Shown here piece by piece: positions 19,501 to 29,300 of a DNA stretch of 33,434 nt. The stretch is taken from positions 10,486 to 43,919 of the forward strand of contig AVPN01000582.1 in the NCBI GenBank assembly GCA_000695325.1, written 5' to 3'. The notes beneath the pieces are model-generated. The model searched no databases. It saw nothing but the letters and a program-made list of their open reading frames with translations, and was not told the DNA's origin. Numbering within the stretch: position 1 is the stretch's first letter; every line of letters starts with the position of its first letter. The position numbers and the translations under genes were made by a program. Source of the DNA: Pleurobrachia bachei. Lineage: Eukaryota; Ctenophora; Tentaculata; Cydippida; Pleurobrachiidae.

Positions 19501-22500
19501 GTGAAATCCCGCCCTTTCGGAAAGTGGTATTGAGATACGAGAATGGTACCATTCTTCATCCAACGGTTACACATTTCTACTCTGGCCAAAAGATAGAAAT
19601 AAGGTAGACCATTCTTGAATAATTATCATATTTCTGGATAATGCAAAATTATATTCAACATAATATATTCAACATATATTTGTTGTACGTGTTGGAGGTT
19701 ATTCCACAGAGATTCCCATCCCCTAGATAATAGCCTCATCATTCCTTGTTACTCAACAAATCATTCCCTGTAGTTGTGCAGAGGATTATACTTTGGAGGG
19801 TTACCGCGATACGGTATCAATGGAATGCTTAGCTAGTGGAATCCCAGATTACCCTAACTTCAACTGTTACCAAAGTAAGTTACCATTACACTAGACTGCT
19901 AGGTGGTAACAAACGGTGTCGTAACAAACCGTTCGGATGAAATACCGTAAGAGGACGCACAAGCGTCAGCATACCATCTTTGAAACCCTTTTCTCCACTA
20001 CAAACGACGTTGTTAGTACTGGCCACACATCTAACTCTTATTGTCACTACAACCACCTCCTCAGAGTGTTTTGTGAGGCAGATAGCCCATACGATAGCCA
20101 GGCCTCGTTGGAATGAGGGGATTGGGGGGATTCTAATGGAACACGACCAACAGATACGGATTGTCTGTGAGGAGGGATATTCTGGTAGACCCGTCCAAAT
20201 GTCCTGTTATGACGGGTATGCGGACACTGTGATCGCTGATGAACCAATTACATGCCAACAAATAGGTATTATAGCGTGGATCTCCTTCTTGTGCACGGCA
20301 TAATCTAACGATCAGCTTGGTGGCAAAATACTTGAACCACCCATGCCCTTGCCTAGCTAGACTCTTTAAAGGAGGATTAGAGCATAACAACCATGCCTTT
20401 CCTCAGAGTGCGATATCTCCTCAATTGGAGCAGTAGACGATAACGGTGTACTGATAAGGACGATGCGGACAGACACCCGGCTACTGGTGACATGTCCCCC
20501 CACTCATACCCTGGAGGGTAGTCCACGGATAGCGTGTTCCAGTGACGGTGTCGTGGATTACTACACTGGGCAGAGGTCTATCTGCAAGGAATTCGACAGG
20601 GTACGTGAACTCCGATAATAGAAAGTTCCAAATTTATATTCCATGATCACGTCATGACATTTTTCAAGCCGGACGGAGAAAACTAAACTGATGTGCGGTT
20701 AAAAACAATCAACCGATTCTTATTCTCTGTCATGACATCTCTCTCTCTCTCTCTCTCTAATAGAGTACGATGTGCACAGTACCGCGGATACCTAACGGGT
20801 ACATCCTGCACGATTGGGTGCCCGGACAGAGGATTATGCCCGGGGTAGCTCTGGAGTTCCGGTGTAACACAGGGTACACCCTCAGTAATGGGATCCCCAC
20901 CATGACCTGCAGGGAGGGACAGTATTTTGATCCATCTGAACAACTTCCAGTGTGCTCTAAGGAACGTAAGTAAACCTAGCGAGTCATTGCGAGAACGTGC
21001 ACTAACATCTTCAAATGGCCGCTTTGTGGCCAATTGTAAGATTTGTCGCGGGTTAAAATTACAAGTGGTCGGCTGTATCATTGTGGGATCTTGTAATTAG
21101 AAGGCATCTCTAAAATGAATCTTGTCCCCTAGGAGAGTATCGGTGTAAAGTTCCCATGTTGGAAAATGGTTACTATGACGGTTACTATCATGAACAACCC
21201 ATAAAAGAGGTTAGCACATGCTTGACAGAAACTTATTATGTTTTTCACAATGTGTGGTAAAGCGGTCCATTTACCATTACGATTAGTGACACACTTGTTC
21301 CAGGGAGTGATAATCAGTGCGATTTGTAACAAAGGCTACTATCTATCTGGTTATCAGTCTCTGGAGTGCACCAGGACGGATGCAGAGCAGGGATTCTCTC
21401 TCTACCAAAACGAATGCAAGAGAATCATAACCCAGTGTGTGGTTCCTAGCGTTCGAAATGGTCAGTAATATTACAATATAACGCCACAATACAACGCCAA
21501 ATGGGCAAGAAGATTATATGTCTCTCAGCATGATAGGGAAAGCGATGCCATTTCCTATCTACAAAAAAAAACTACCCAGGTTCATTTCAGGTCATGTTGA
21601 CATTGGACCAGGTAGGTTTGAGCGGAATGTATCCCGTCATGTCATCTGTGAGGAGGGACTGTACAGTGACTTTATGACCATAGTCTGTGTCACTCCACCT
21701 GACTTCTACGAGCCATTCAATGTCTACGCTCACCCGTGTCAACTTCCCCAGTATGGGTGCTCAAAAGTGGCAATGCCCTACATGAAACCACTGTAAGCAA
21801 GATTGTACTTGTTTCGTACTAAAGTGTATAGATGTGTCTTGACTCGCGATCAAAAAATTAGTGTCAGTAACTCTAAACATTGAACTAATTGCTACCTTAT
21901 TGTTATTGTAATTGAACTAACTGAACTAATGTTGTAGGGAACGTGAGCCGCAGAGAGGAAGTACCGTGTCGGTGGAGTGTGTGAACGACTACCGGCTGGA
22001 GGGGTCCAACATACTCCGATGTGAAGACAACTTTAAATACAGGAGACCTCTACCAAAATGTGTGCCCATAGGTGGATGTGATGTTCCTATAATAGGTACA
22101 AACACCTAGCTGTATCACATAAAAATCATGCCACAGTGGGCAGTGTATCGTTGAGTTACCATGGTGACCACTAATATTTCCATGGTTATTTCAGAGAACG
22201 GAATTACTGACGCCTTGCTGGATCAAGTAGCTGATGGGGTGGTATTGGAGGTGACGTGTAATAACGGGTACACTATCTATGGGGACACCCAGATAACATG
22301 TCACAAGGGAGGGTGGAGTAGTATAATAACTCCAACCTGCGTACCATCGAGTGAGAAACATTAACATTCTGATTCATGCGATCAGAGGAGCCGGGGGTAA
22401 CAAAATGCATTCGGCTAATCCTTACCTTGTCAGTTGTATAATTCCAGGTCTTCTCTCCAATCTGACGACGTACAACCTCCCTACAGGTCAGCTAGAATCA

Positions 22501-25500
22501 CTCCGGGATTGCTTTTTACCCATTGGCAACAACATTGAAGCGGAGGGGATCAACGGTCTTCTGAATCCGGGGGGAACAATCAAGATATCCTGTACCTCTG
22601 GCTATGTCCTGAAAAGGGGTCATCCTAGTCGGATACAGTGCATTTCAGGTGGGATTAATTTTGAGGGTGGAGGGGATGCAGTGGATAGAGATTGACTATT
22701 CGTAGATTGTCTGAAGTTACTTTTCTGTCCTGTCCTTTCTCACCGTCCTATCTCTCTAGGAAACCAATTTAAACCTCCCGAGATCCCGCAATGTGAGTGG
22801 TCCGAGGTGGAGTGTCCCGAAATCTCCAGACCCCACATGCTCCAGACCCTTCCCGGATCGAGAGTGGTGGGTGGGGAGGTTTCAGTGTTATGTGAGGAGG
22901 GATACAGGCTGGTGGGTCCAAGTGTCCTGACATGCAACCGCAATGGAACATTTACCGAGGAGTCTGTGTGCATTAGGAAACCCAAGACATGTCCCGTTCC
23001 GATAATAAGTCACGGGACTATATCTCCTAACACTCCTATCGAAGCCGGTTAGTACAATCATGGACACTAGGTTTGCAATGGCCGACCACTAGATATCCAC
23101 TAACAGGATTAACTGATATAACGAAGCATAAGAACTGATCGACACAGCATAACCGAGATTTAGAGCATACCTAGAAGCACTTTAAATCTGTTATCCCTAT
23201 ATGATACTTCACACTAGGAAAGGACGACTACCGGGTGATTTGTCAGGCGGGTTACCATACCGATATACGAATAATACAGTGCCTGGAGTCCGGGGAAACG
23301 AACCCGAGCGTCTGGCCGGTGTGCAGAAAAGAAGTGTGTAGTAAACCACTGATCTATAACTCCCGTTTTGTCAACGAGGACAGAGACTATTTTCATCCTG
23401 GTGATGTTGTGGAGGTGGTGTGCGATAAACTTTACTCCTTTAACCCGGCTGATAAAACGCATTTGTTGTACGACAAAACCCGGGTGTATAAAAGTACCAG
23501 CACAAAATGTAAGTCTCTAGATCATATATCGCAGCTAGAATGGGTATTTTATTTGAACTAATCTATTTTTCAGCATCTCAAATGACATGTTTGGAGAACG
23601 ACGCATGGGAACCCAAGCTAGACTGCCATTATGTGGGCCCAGTGTGTGGTTTTCCCGTGGCCGAGAACACCCATGTGTTCAGTCCAAATAACGATATAAA
23701 TGTGACTGACGGTCTTTCAATCAACACTTTCGCAACGGTAACAGATAATCATTTATGTGCTGGTAAAATGGTTTCAAAAATGATTCTACTGATGACTTGA
23801 TAATCAATACTATCCTCAAGTTCACGTGTACATACATGTTGAGTCACTCCTGACACAACTCTCTCTGTAGATTGAGTGTGACACTATTCCATCCCCCCTC
23901 TGCTATAGATTGAGTGCAACAAGGAGCATCATTTGAAGCACACCCAGGGAGAGACCAAGGTGACAGTTACATGTCAGCTGATAGACGATCCCGAACAAGA
24001 TTACTACGAGGCTCAGCTAAACAAGCAAGTGGTAGACTGTGTGCCTAATGTGCAAAAGTGCAACACTCCTCACATACAAAATGGATTTATCAACGGACCA
24101 TCTGTGAGTTTACCATCCTGATCGGACAATCAATATCATCACAATGTTCCATTTTTGCTGAACTGTTCCATCCGTCTATCTTCTTCTCTTGTGACAACCA
24201 CTACGAATATGTAGTTAGAACTCAGAGATATCACATGTAGGACCGTGGTGAACACATAACTCTGCACAGGTTCTGGAGAATGGAAACAAGTTCTACGTTG
24301 AGTGTGATGAAGGCTATGCGCTGGTCGGCACTAAGAACCTCACCTGTATAGCAGATGACAGGTTCTCAGACCGCCTGCCCATCTGTCAGAAGATAGACCA
24401 GGACGCGGTGGAGTGCCCAGAGCTGAAAATTAGAAACGCCCAGGTGAACGGCTCACCCATTGAACAGCATACCCTATCGGTAAGTGTATTGAACTATCTA
24501 GAGCTCACTGATAAAATTTATCAGTGAGGATTAATGTAAGTATCCAGAGCAGAAGAGCTACGAAACAGGAAAATAAGGTGATCGATTAGAACCATTAATC
24601 AACATACAATTACATTCTCTCCCAGGTTATCTGCAACGAAGGTTACTCCATTATCGGCCAGAGTGAACTCAGCTGCCTCAGCACCGGTGAATACTCCCAC
24701 GACCCACCCAAATGTGAACGAAGAGAGCACGTGGTTAACTTTGCAAACTCTCAGTGTGGCTATCGGAAGTACGAATATTTCACGGAGCCCACTTTTAATG
24801 ACACACAGCTGGAGGGTGAGGGTGAGAAGGAGGGAAATCCGAGGGTGTTTGGTGGGGAGGAAACAGAGCCTGGGGATCACCCCTGGACCGTCATGATTGA
24901 GATGAAGGAGGGGAAGAACTGTGGAGGGTCCATTGTCAACAAGGATTGGATAATGACCGCAGCTCACTGTCTCTCCAAAACAGAGAACTGTGGCGGAGAG
25001 GGAAGGGACCCGTGTAGACCCAAGCGGGCTAATGAAGTCATTTCAATCTATGCAGGTCTCCATGATCGGTACAATATTGACAGGAGGCATGTGCAGATAC
25101 GGACTGCTTTCCAGGTCCTGATCCATCCGAACTTCAAACACCGCAGTGATCACATCGACAATGACCTTGGTCTGATCAAGTTGAACCAGTCTCTGAGGTT
25201 CACTGACCGGGTTAATCGGGCGTGTTTACCTGAGAATGGGGTGATAAACCTTGTGAATAACAGGGAACTCATTGTAATGGGGTGGGGCAAGGTGAACTCA
25301 TCCCACAGTTCAGCGACACTCAAGGAAATCGTAGTACCCTATGTCCACCGGGATGTCTGTAACAGTATGAAGAGTTATGGTGGATCCATTACTACGGGTA
25401 TGTTTTGTGCGGGATTCCAGCGGGGAGAGGTGGACGCCTGCCAGGGGGATAGCGGGGGTCCCCTCATCTATCTGGGACACAATGGGACTTTTGTACAGGG

Positions 25501-25609
25501 TGGGATTGTGAGTTGGGGCTTCAAGTGTGGGCTGCCTAATTACTATGGGGTTTATACTAACGTGGCGGCCTATTACGACTGGATAATGGACAAAATTGTA
25601 ACTAATTGA
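14913..25609 (+). CDS. LRR - multi-CCP (sushi) - trypsin-type mosaic protease, N-terminus missing
   Basis: Twenty-eight exons join in phase from 14913 to the stop at 25607-25609: 14913-15015, 15179-15241, 15391-15462, 15582-15734, 15829-15900, 16127-16276, 16428-16573, 16734-16907, 17060-17167, 17341-17549, 17890-18004 (or its copy 19132-19246), 19489-19603, 19774-19874, 20065-20265, 20407-20600, 20764-20965, 21133-21209, 21304-21460, 21591-21792, 21938-22095, 22195-22350, 22448-22648, 22760-23047, 23218-23508, 23574-23737, 23909-24103, 24270-24479, 24626-25609. They give about 1,750 residues: LRR N-cap, LRRs, LRR C-cap, a sushi domain, a Cys-rich region, about 15 more sushi domains and a complete serine protease. 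No transmembrane helix is seen, so the product is probably secreted. Sushi-plus-protease is the plan of complement and clip-less modular proteases; an LRR front end is not part of those families as I know them. The role is inferred as recognition-triggered proteolysis, for example immune or clotting. Confidence 0.7.
15046..15318. repeat. Short repeats with small palindromes in an LRR-gene intron
   Basis: The motif ATGCTCTGACCACAGTTCTC occurs at about 15051 and 15260, followed each time by GCRCGCTC. GTCAGGCYAATGCTCTGACAG occurs at about 15098 and 15296, and its ends (GTCAG/CTGAC) can pair. The exon 15179-15241 lies between the two clusters. Confidence 0.6.
15762..16886. repeat. Duplication C, copy 2 (partner of 13163-14287)
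   Basis: The copy belonging to the intact exon chain. Eight exonic differences from copy 1 were found, all synonymous, while the internal introns look the same. Confidence 0.85.
16734..18004 (+). CDS. First sushi domain and unassigned Cys-rich region of the mosaic protease
   Basis: Exon 16734-16907 is a complete sushi domain (VCQVP, TCRAG, ILCQ, MCA; four Cys). Exons 17060-17167, 17341-17549 and 17890-18004 join in phase (1, 1, 0, then exit 1) and encode a Cys-rich stretch (CVCVESDC, CELPCPSGQCELYLRC) that does not match the sushi spacing well. Past the donor at 17549 the frame stays open to a TAA at 17643-17645, so an intron-retained form would end there. The last exon also exists as an identical copy at 19132-19246. 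Confidence 0.55.
17541..18055. repeat. Duplication D, copy 1 (period 1242 bp)
   Basis: Matches 18783-19297 with one base difference that I found (17572 region, C against T). Contains the end of exon 17341-17549, its intron and exon 17890-18004. Not directly tandem: a 727-bp segment separates the copies. Confidence 0.9.
18056..18357. mobile_element. Candidate non-autonomous Helitron-like element
   Basis: The match of copy D1 to D2 ends precisely at A followed by TCTCTATTATAA, while D2 reads A followed by TATTGC, as for an insertion between A and T with a 5' TC end. The segment ends with strong hairpins: CCACCCGGC/GCCGGGTGG (18291-18311) and GCGCACCC/GGGTGCGC (18336-18354), the second abutting CTAG followed by T at 18358. 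A 3' hairpin, CTRR end and A/T target are Helitron hallmarks. Against it, the expected host flank (TATTGC) does not resume at 18358, and a hairpin touching CTAG is closer than usual. No protein is encoded. Confidence 0.4.
18358..18782. other. Segment between the copies of duplication D, no host exon recognised
   Basis: Holds an 8-bp inverted pair GGTGTGGA/TCCACACC (about 18365 and 18501), a C-rich stretch and CAG/CAA-type triplet repeats. Only a short minus-strand open frame was noted (separate entry). Confidence 0.4.
18651..18791 (-). CDS. Small unassigned open frame, Asn/Gln-rich with a basic site
   Basis: Minus-strand ATG at 18791-18789 to TAG at 18653-18651, 46 codons: a run of Asn, then four Gln, then NNPYGKRSIPDRR and a hydrophobic end WINFLGN. 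The Gly-Lys-Arg resembles an amidation/cleavage site of peptide precursors, but there is no signal peptide and the start lies inside a duplicated block. It could be the last exon of a minus-strand gene or chance. Confidence 0.2.
   Translation of the reverse strand: MGANKMMNNNNSYNKQQQQGGENNPYGKRSIPDRRDTKQWINFLGN
18783..19297. repeat. Duplication D, copy 2
   Basis: Second copy of 17541-18055, with exon 19132-19246. That exon enters in phase 0 and leaves in phase 1, so including both copies in one transcript would break the frame; they can only be alternatives. Confidence 0.9.
19489..24725 (+). CDS. Main sushi (CCP) array of the mosaic protease
   Basis: About 15 sushi domains with the usual C1, C2, C3, C4 pattern. 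Landmarks are CEIPPFRKV (19.5 kb), KCFVRQI, ECDISSI, MCTVPRIPNGY, YRCKVPMLENGY, CVVPSVRNG, GCSKVAMP, GCDVPIIENG, DCFLPIG, VECPEISRP, TCPVPIISHG, VCSKPLIYN, VCGFPVAEN, KCNTPHIQNGF, VECPELKIRN. Some domains lie in one phase 1-1 exon; others are split after about 40 residues by phase 0 or 2 introns, as in vertebrate complement genes. Several contain C-x-x-GY (EEGY, NNGY, NEGY), typical of the family. Sushi arrays bind protein or glycan partners, so this part probably sets target recognition or spacing between the LRR head and the protease. Confidence 0.8.
20349..20390. repeat. Dispersed repeat, copy in a protease-gene intron
   Basis: Partner of 5876-5926, same orientation, about 80% alike by eye over 42 bases with one small gap. 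No target-site duplication seen. Confidence 0.45.
20737..20758. repeat. Short (CT)n tract at an acceptor
   Basis: Serves as the polypyrimidine tract of the acceptor (aatag) before exon 20764-20965 of the mosaic protease. Confidence 0.8.
24626..25609 (+). CDS. Last exon: final half-sushi and trypsin-like protease domain
   Basis: A single 984-bp exon. After the end of the last sushi domain comes a linker with SQCGY, whose Cys probably pairs with Cys122 (RACLPEN) to hold the two chains together after cleavage. Activation is predicted at NPR/VFGGEE, after 24844. The catalytic triad is complete: His in TAAHC (24965), Asp in DNDLGLIKL (25163), Ser in GDSGGP (25451). Asp189 (DACQGD, 25433), Gly216 and Gly226 indicate cleavage after Arg or Lys. 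The His-loop disulfide and the 168-182 and 191-220 pairs are present, plus an extra Cys pair in the 60-loop insert. Ser195 and Ser214 are both AGY codons and residue 225 is Tyr. The domain has no introns. Confidence 0.92.
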   Translation, partial: VICNEGYSIIGQSELSCLSTGEYSHDPPKCERREHVVNFANSQCGYRKYEYFTEPTFNDTQLEGEGEKEGNPRVFGGEETEPGDHPWTVMIEMKEGKNCGGSIVNKDWIMTAAHCLSKTENCGGEGRDPCRPKRANEVISIYAGLHDRYNIDRRHVQIRTAFQVLIHPNFKHRSDHIDNDLGLIKLNQSLRFTDRVNRACLPENGVINLVNNRELIVMGWGKVNSSHSSATLKEIVVPYVHRDVCNSMKSYGGSITTGMFCAGFQRGEVDACQGDSGGPLIYLGHNGTFVQGGIVSWGFKCGLPNYYGVYTNVAAYYDWIMDKIVTN

Positions 25610-26313
25610 GGCACATATCGTGTTGTGCGCAATGATACTAAAACGTGACCCGCCATTTGTTGTAAAAAGTTGTTGGATTTGAGTAGGGTTAAAAAGACTT
25701 CACGGGGTGATGAATTGAACAGCTAATTCAGAACGAAGACACCCAAAGTGGCATACCGGCACAGCTCAATTGGGAATCTTTAGGGGAGCTATGCTGCAAC
25801 ATCAGCTCAGTAGTACAATTCACAATCCGAGGGCCTTGCATGTGAAATGTGAATTACACAATTGTGTACATGTACATAATATATTATTTCAGAGATCTTG
25901 TGAAACTTTGACCGTGTTTATTTGAGTTGTCAATATCTAGACCTGTTGTCCCACCTACCCCACTGCACACGTGCTATGATTGACATGTTATCACAGTTTC
26001 AGGGCCAGTAAATGTATAACACTTGGCTAGCCAACTCGCTGCAATTATCTACAGAGGAGGATCGTGCAGCAGCTCTCAACTACGTGCAGAGTGTGTCCAT
26101 GCAACGATGGAATCACGTGACTATCACATGTCCACCGCTGCTTGCTAGTGAACTACAGTTGCCATGGGCAGTAAGCAGTCTCTTTTCGTCCATAGCTTTC
26201 TCGCTCCTCCTCGCTCCTCAAGCTTGTTGACACACATATACGTACACTACATTGAAATTACACCCCAAGCCCAAGTGGTGGTGGTTGTTGTCCCTTGATA
26301 AACGCAGCACGCC
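25610..26313. other. Intergenic region between the protease and EVC-like genes
   Basis: Holds the 3' UTR of the protease gene and the presumed promoter of the EVC-like gene. A 72-codon open frame at 26012-26230 has no splice or domain support. I see no canonical AATAAA soon after the protease stop. Confidence 0.5.
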
Positions 26314-29300
26314 ATGAGCGGTGTACCGGTAACGGAGGAGCTCTATATTGAGCAGGATGGAGATCAGTTTAATGACCTGTGGCTGGCTTGTGCCGTCATC
26401 TTTGGGGTCCTCTTTGGTTTCTTCCTCGGGGTCATGATCCTGGGTATGCTGAGGAAGAAATTCCCTGCCATGTACACCAAGGTGAATAATGACATTCAGA
26501 TCTTTCACATCTTGTTCAATCTCCATGACTTCTCTTAAGTCGTTTTTAGTACCTCTACTCCCCCAAAATTGTTGATCCCTATCTTCAAAAGTCATATCTG
26601 CTGTTGTTGAATGTAACCATGTGTTTTAGGCGGACGCAACACGGCTAGCAGAGTCTGGGTTGCAGCGGGAACCCAATGAAGATGATAATATGAAACCTGA
26701 CGATGACACCTACTCTGAAATTATCCCTCCTGTATGTTCTTTTGTCATCAATGCTTTACTTGATCAAAACCCTAGAAAGATGAAATTAAGTAGACTCTTT
26801 TTGATGGGTTTCTAATATTACAATTGTTCATGTTCAGGATCAATTACCAGCAACAAGTCAAGTTGGCACAGCTGAAGGTCTCCGACCACTCTCCTGGGTT
26901 CGCCGTAAATCAACTGTAGACCTCGGAACCGATGATCCTACGGTACAAGATGGTCTTATTGATGCTCTCTCACAGGACAGCTTGTAAGTGGGTGCTAAGA
27001 GTGTGTTTGCATTGGTTGCAATGGTTGAAAACTTAAATCATAACCTTGTCGAGTAAGCAAAAACCAAAGTACATGTGATCCGTTTCTATTCCAAGGTTTG
27101 TTGACTAATTAGTATATCCTTCTCTGTAGGGCTCAAATGCAACTGGCGGTATCCTCACAAGACTTCCAGACGGTGATTCACTGGGAGACAGAGCTCCAAG
27201 TTCAGTACAGAAACATCTTTCTGAATCTCATCAACATCTACCTGGACAGTCTGGTACAACAGAAGATAATAGATGAACCACAGAGGAATGCCATTTCCAA
27301 GAATTATACCACCCAGTTGAAAGAAGTTGAACAGGAATGGAACTCCAAACTACAAAATGCCATCAAGGTATAACATTTTACAATAATGGTGTTAGGGGGT
27401 CTGAATAAGAAGAAGAAGCAGGGGGTCTGAAGGGGTCATTTCAACTCAAAGATTCGTTTTCAACTAACACCATGTATTTCTGCCACCAGATGTTTGAGGC
27501 CCAAACGGGAGGGGATTCCATGCAGTGTATGGACGTGGAGAAGCTCAGGTATGACGCAGCCATGGACTTTGAAGTACGCATGATCAAGATTAGAGAGGCC
27601 CTTACCAAGGAACTGGACAGCAACACTACACTCAAGGCTGAAGAGGTAAAGTGATGATCTGACAGTAATTATCGACAGACATATATGATAACGTACGATG
27701 TAATTGTGATTTAATCTCTTTTTCAACCCGTTTGATTTACATCCAATTCACGTATTTTGTCCTTTTTCAGATAGAGTTCATGGAGGAGAAACTAATTTCA
27801 AACGTGACTATGACTTGTGAAATAATCAACGCCGAATACATATCCATATCCAAATCGAAGAGCGGCCGATACGATATTATCAAGAAATCTGCCATTGAAC
27901 ATTTTGCAACTCGAGAATGGGTATGTTTTCGTTAGCTGTAATACTCGGATAGGCACAACAAGCCTCATTTCCAAAGTACTTGGTATTTTAAATCTCCTTG
28001 GTATTTTAAAGTCTCCTTTCAGAACAGAGAAGAAGTCGTGATGGTGTTGGAAAGGTTCAAGAAGTTAGCAAATGACCTAAAGGCCCTGAAAGTCAGTGGA
28101 TCAGTCATTTCTAAAGCCCAGAAGACAGTCGAGGACAGGGTCAATGGGGCAGACAAAAAGTTCGATGAGGAGTACAACCAACAGGTTCAGGATATCCTTG
28201 AGAAATGTGCCCGGGATCGGGTCCAGGAAATGAAGAAAATCAAGAGTTGGAAGCGAAGCACGGAGATCGCCTCCACTTCCAACCAGTCATACCAAGCTGC
28301 AGTTGATGGTCTTATCGAGCCTAGCAGATACATTCAGACCATCCACGAGCTCCAGAAGAGTGTCCGTTTGGACCGAATGTTGGCTTCAAACAGGATGGAT
28401 GCGAAGGAGGGAGAGTATTTCAGCGAGATAGTGCTGGCAAGGACAGAGGGAAAGCAGCGAGAATACAAGGCAATCATGACAGAGATGATGGACTTAAGGC
28501 CCAAACGGGAGGGGATTCCATGCAGTGTATGGACGTGGAGAAGCTCAGGTATGACGCAGCCATGGACTTTGAAGTACGCATGATCAAGATTAGAGAGGCC
28601 CTTACCAAGGAACTGGACAGCAACACTACACTCAAGGCTGAAGAGGTAAAGTGATGATCTGACAGTAATTATCGACAGACATATATGATAACGTACGATG
28701 TAATTGTGATTTAATCTCTTTTTCAACCCGTTTGATTTACATCCAATTCACGTATTTTGTCCTTTTTCAGATAGAGTTCATGGAGGAGAAACTAATTTCA
28801 AACGTGACTATGACTTGTGAAATAATCAACGCCGAATACATATCCATATCCAAATCGAAGAGCGGCCGATACGATATTATCAAGAAATCTGCCATTGAAC
28901 ATTTTGCAACTCGAGAATGGGTATGTTTTCGTTAGCTGTAATACTCGGATAGGCACAACAAGCCTCATTTCCAAAGTACTTGGTATTTTAAATCTCCTTG
29001 GTATTTTAAAGTCTCCTTTCAGAACAGAGAAGAAGTCGTGATGGTGTTGGAAAGGTTCAAGAAGTTAGCAAATGACCTAAAGGCCCTGAAAGTCAGTGGA
29101 TCAGTCATTTCTAAAGCCCAGAAGACAGTCGAGGACAGGGTCAATGGGGCAGACAAAAAGTTCGATGAGGAGTACAACCAACAGGTTCAGGATATCCTTG
29201 AGAAATGTGCCCGGGATCGGGTCCAGGAAATGAAGAAAATCAAGAGTTGGAAGCGAAGCACGGAGATCGCCTCCACTTCCAACCAGTCATACCAAGCTGC

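Noticed and set aside
24058-24240. An open frame overlapping a sushi exon in another frame
   Set aside because: The exon 23909-24103 with donor gtgagt and in-phase neighbours explains the sequence.
26012-26230. A 72-codon plus-strand open frame before the EVC-like gene
   Set aside because: No hydrophobic signal, no domain, and the EVC-like start at 26314 needs nothing upstream.
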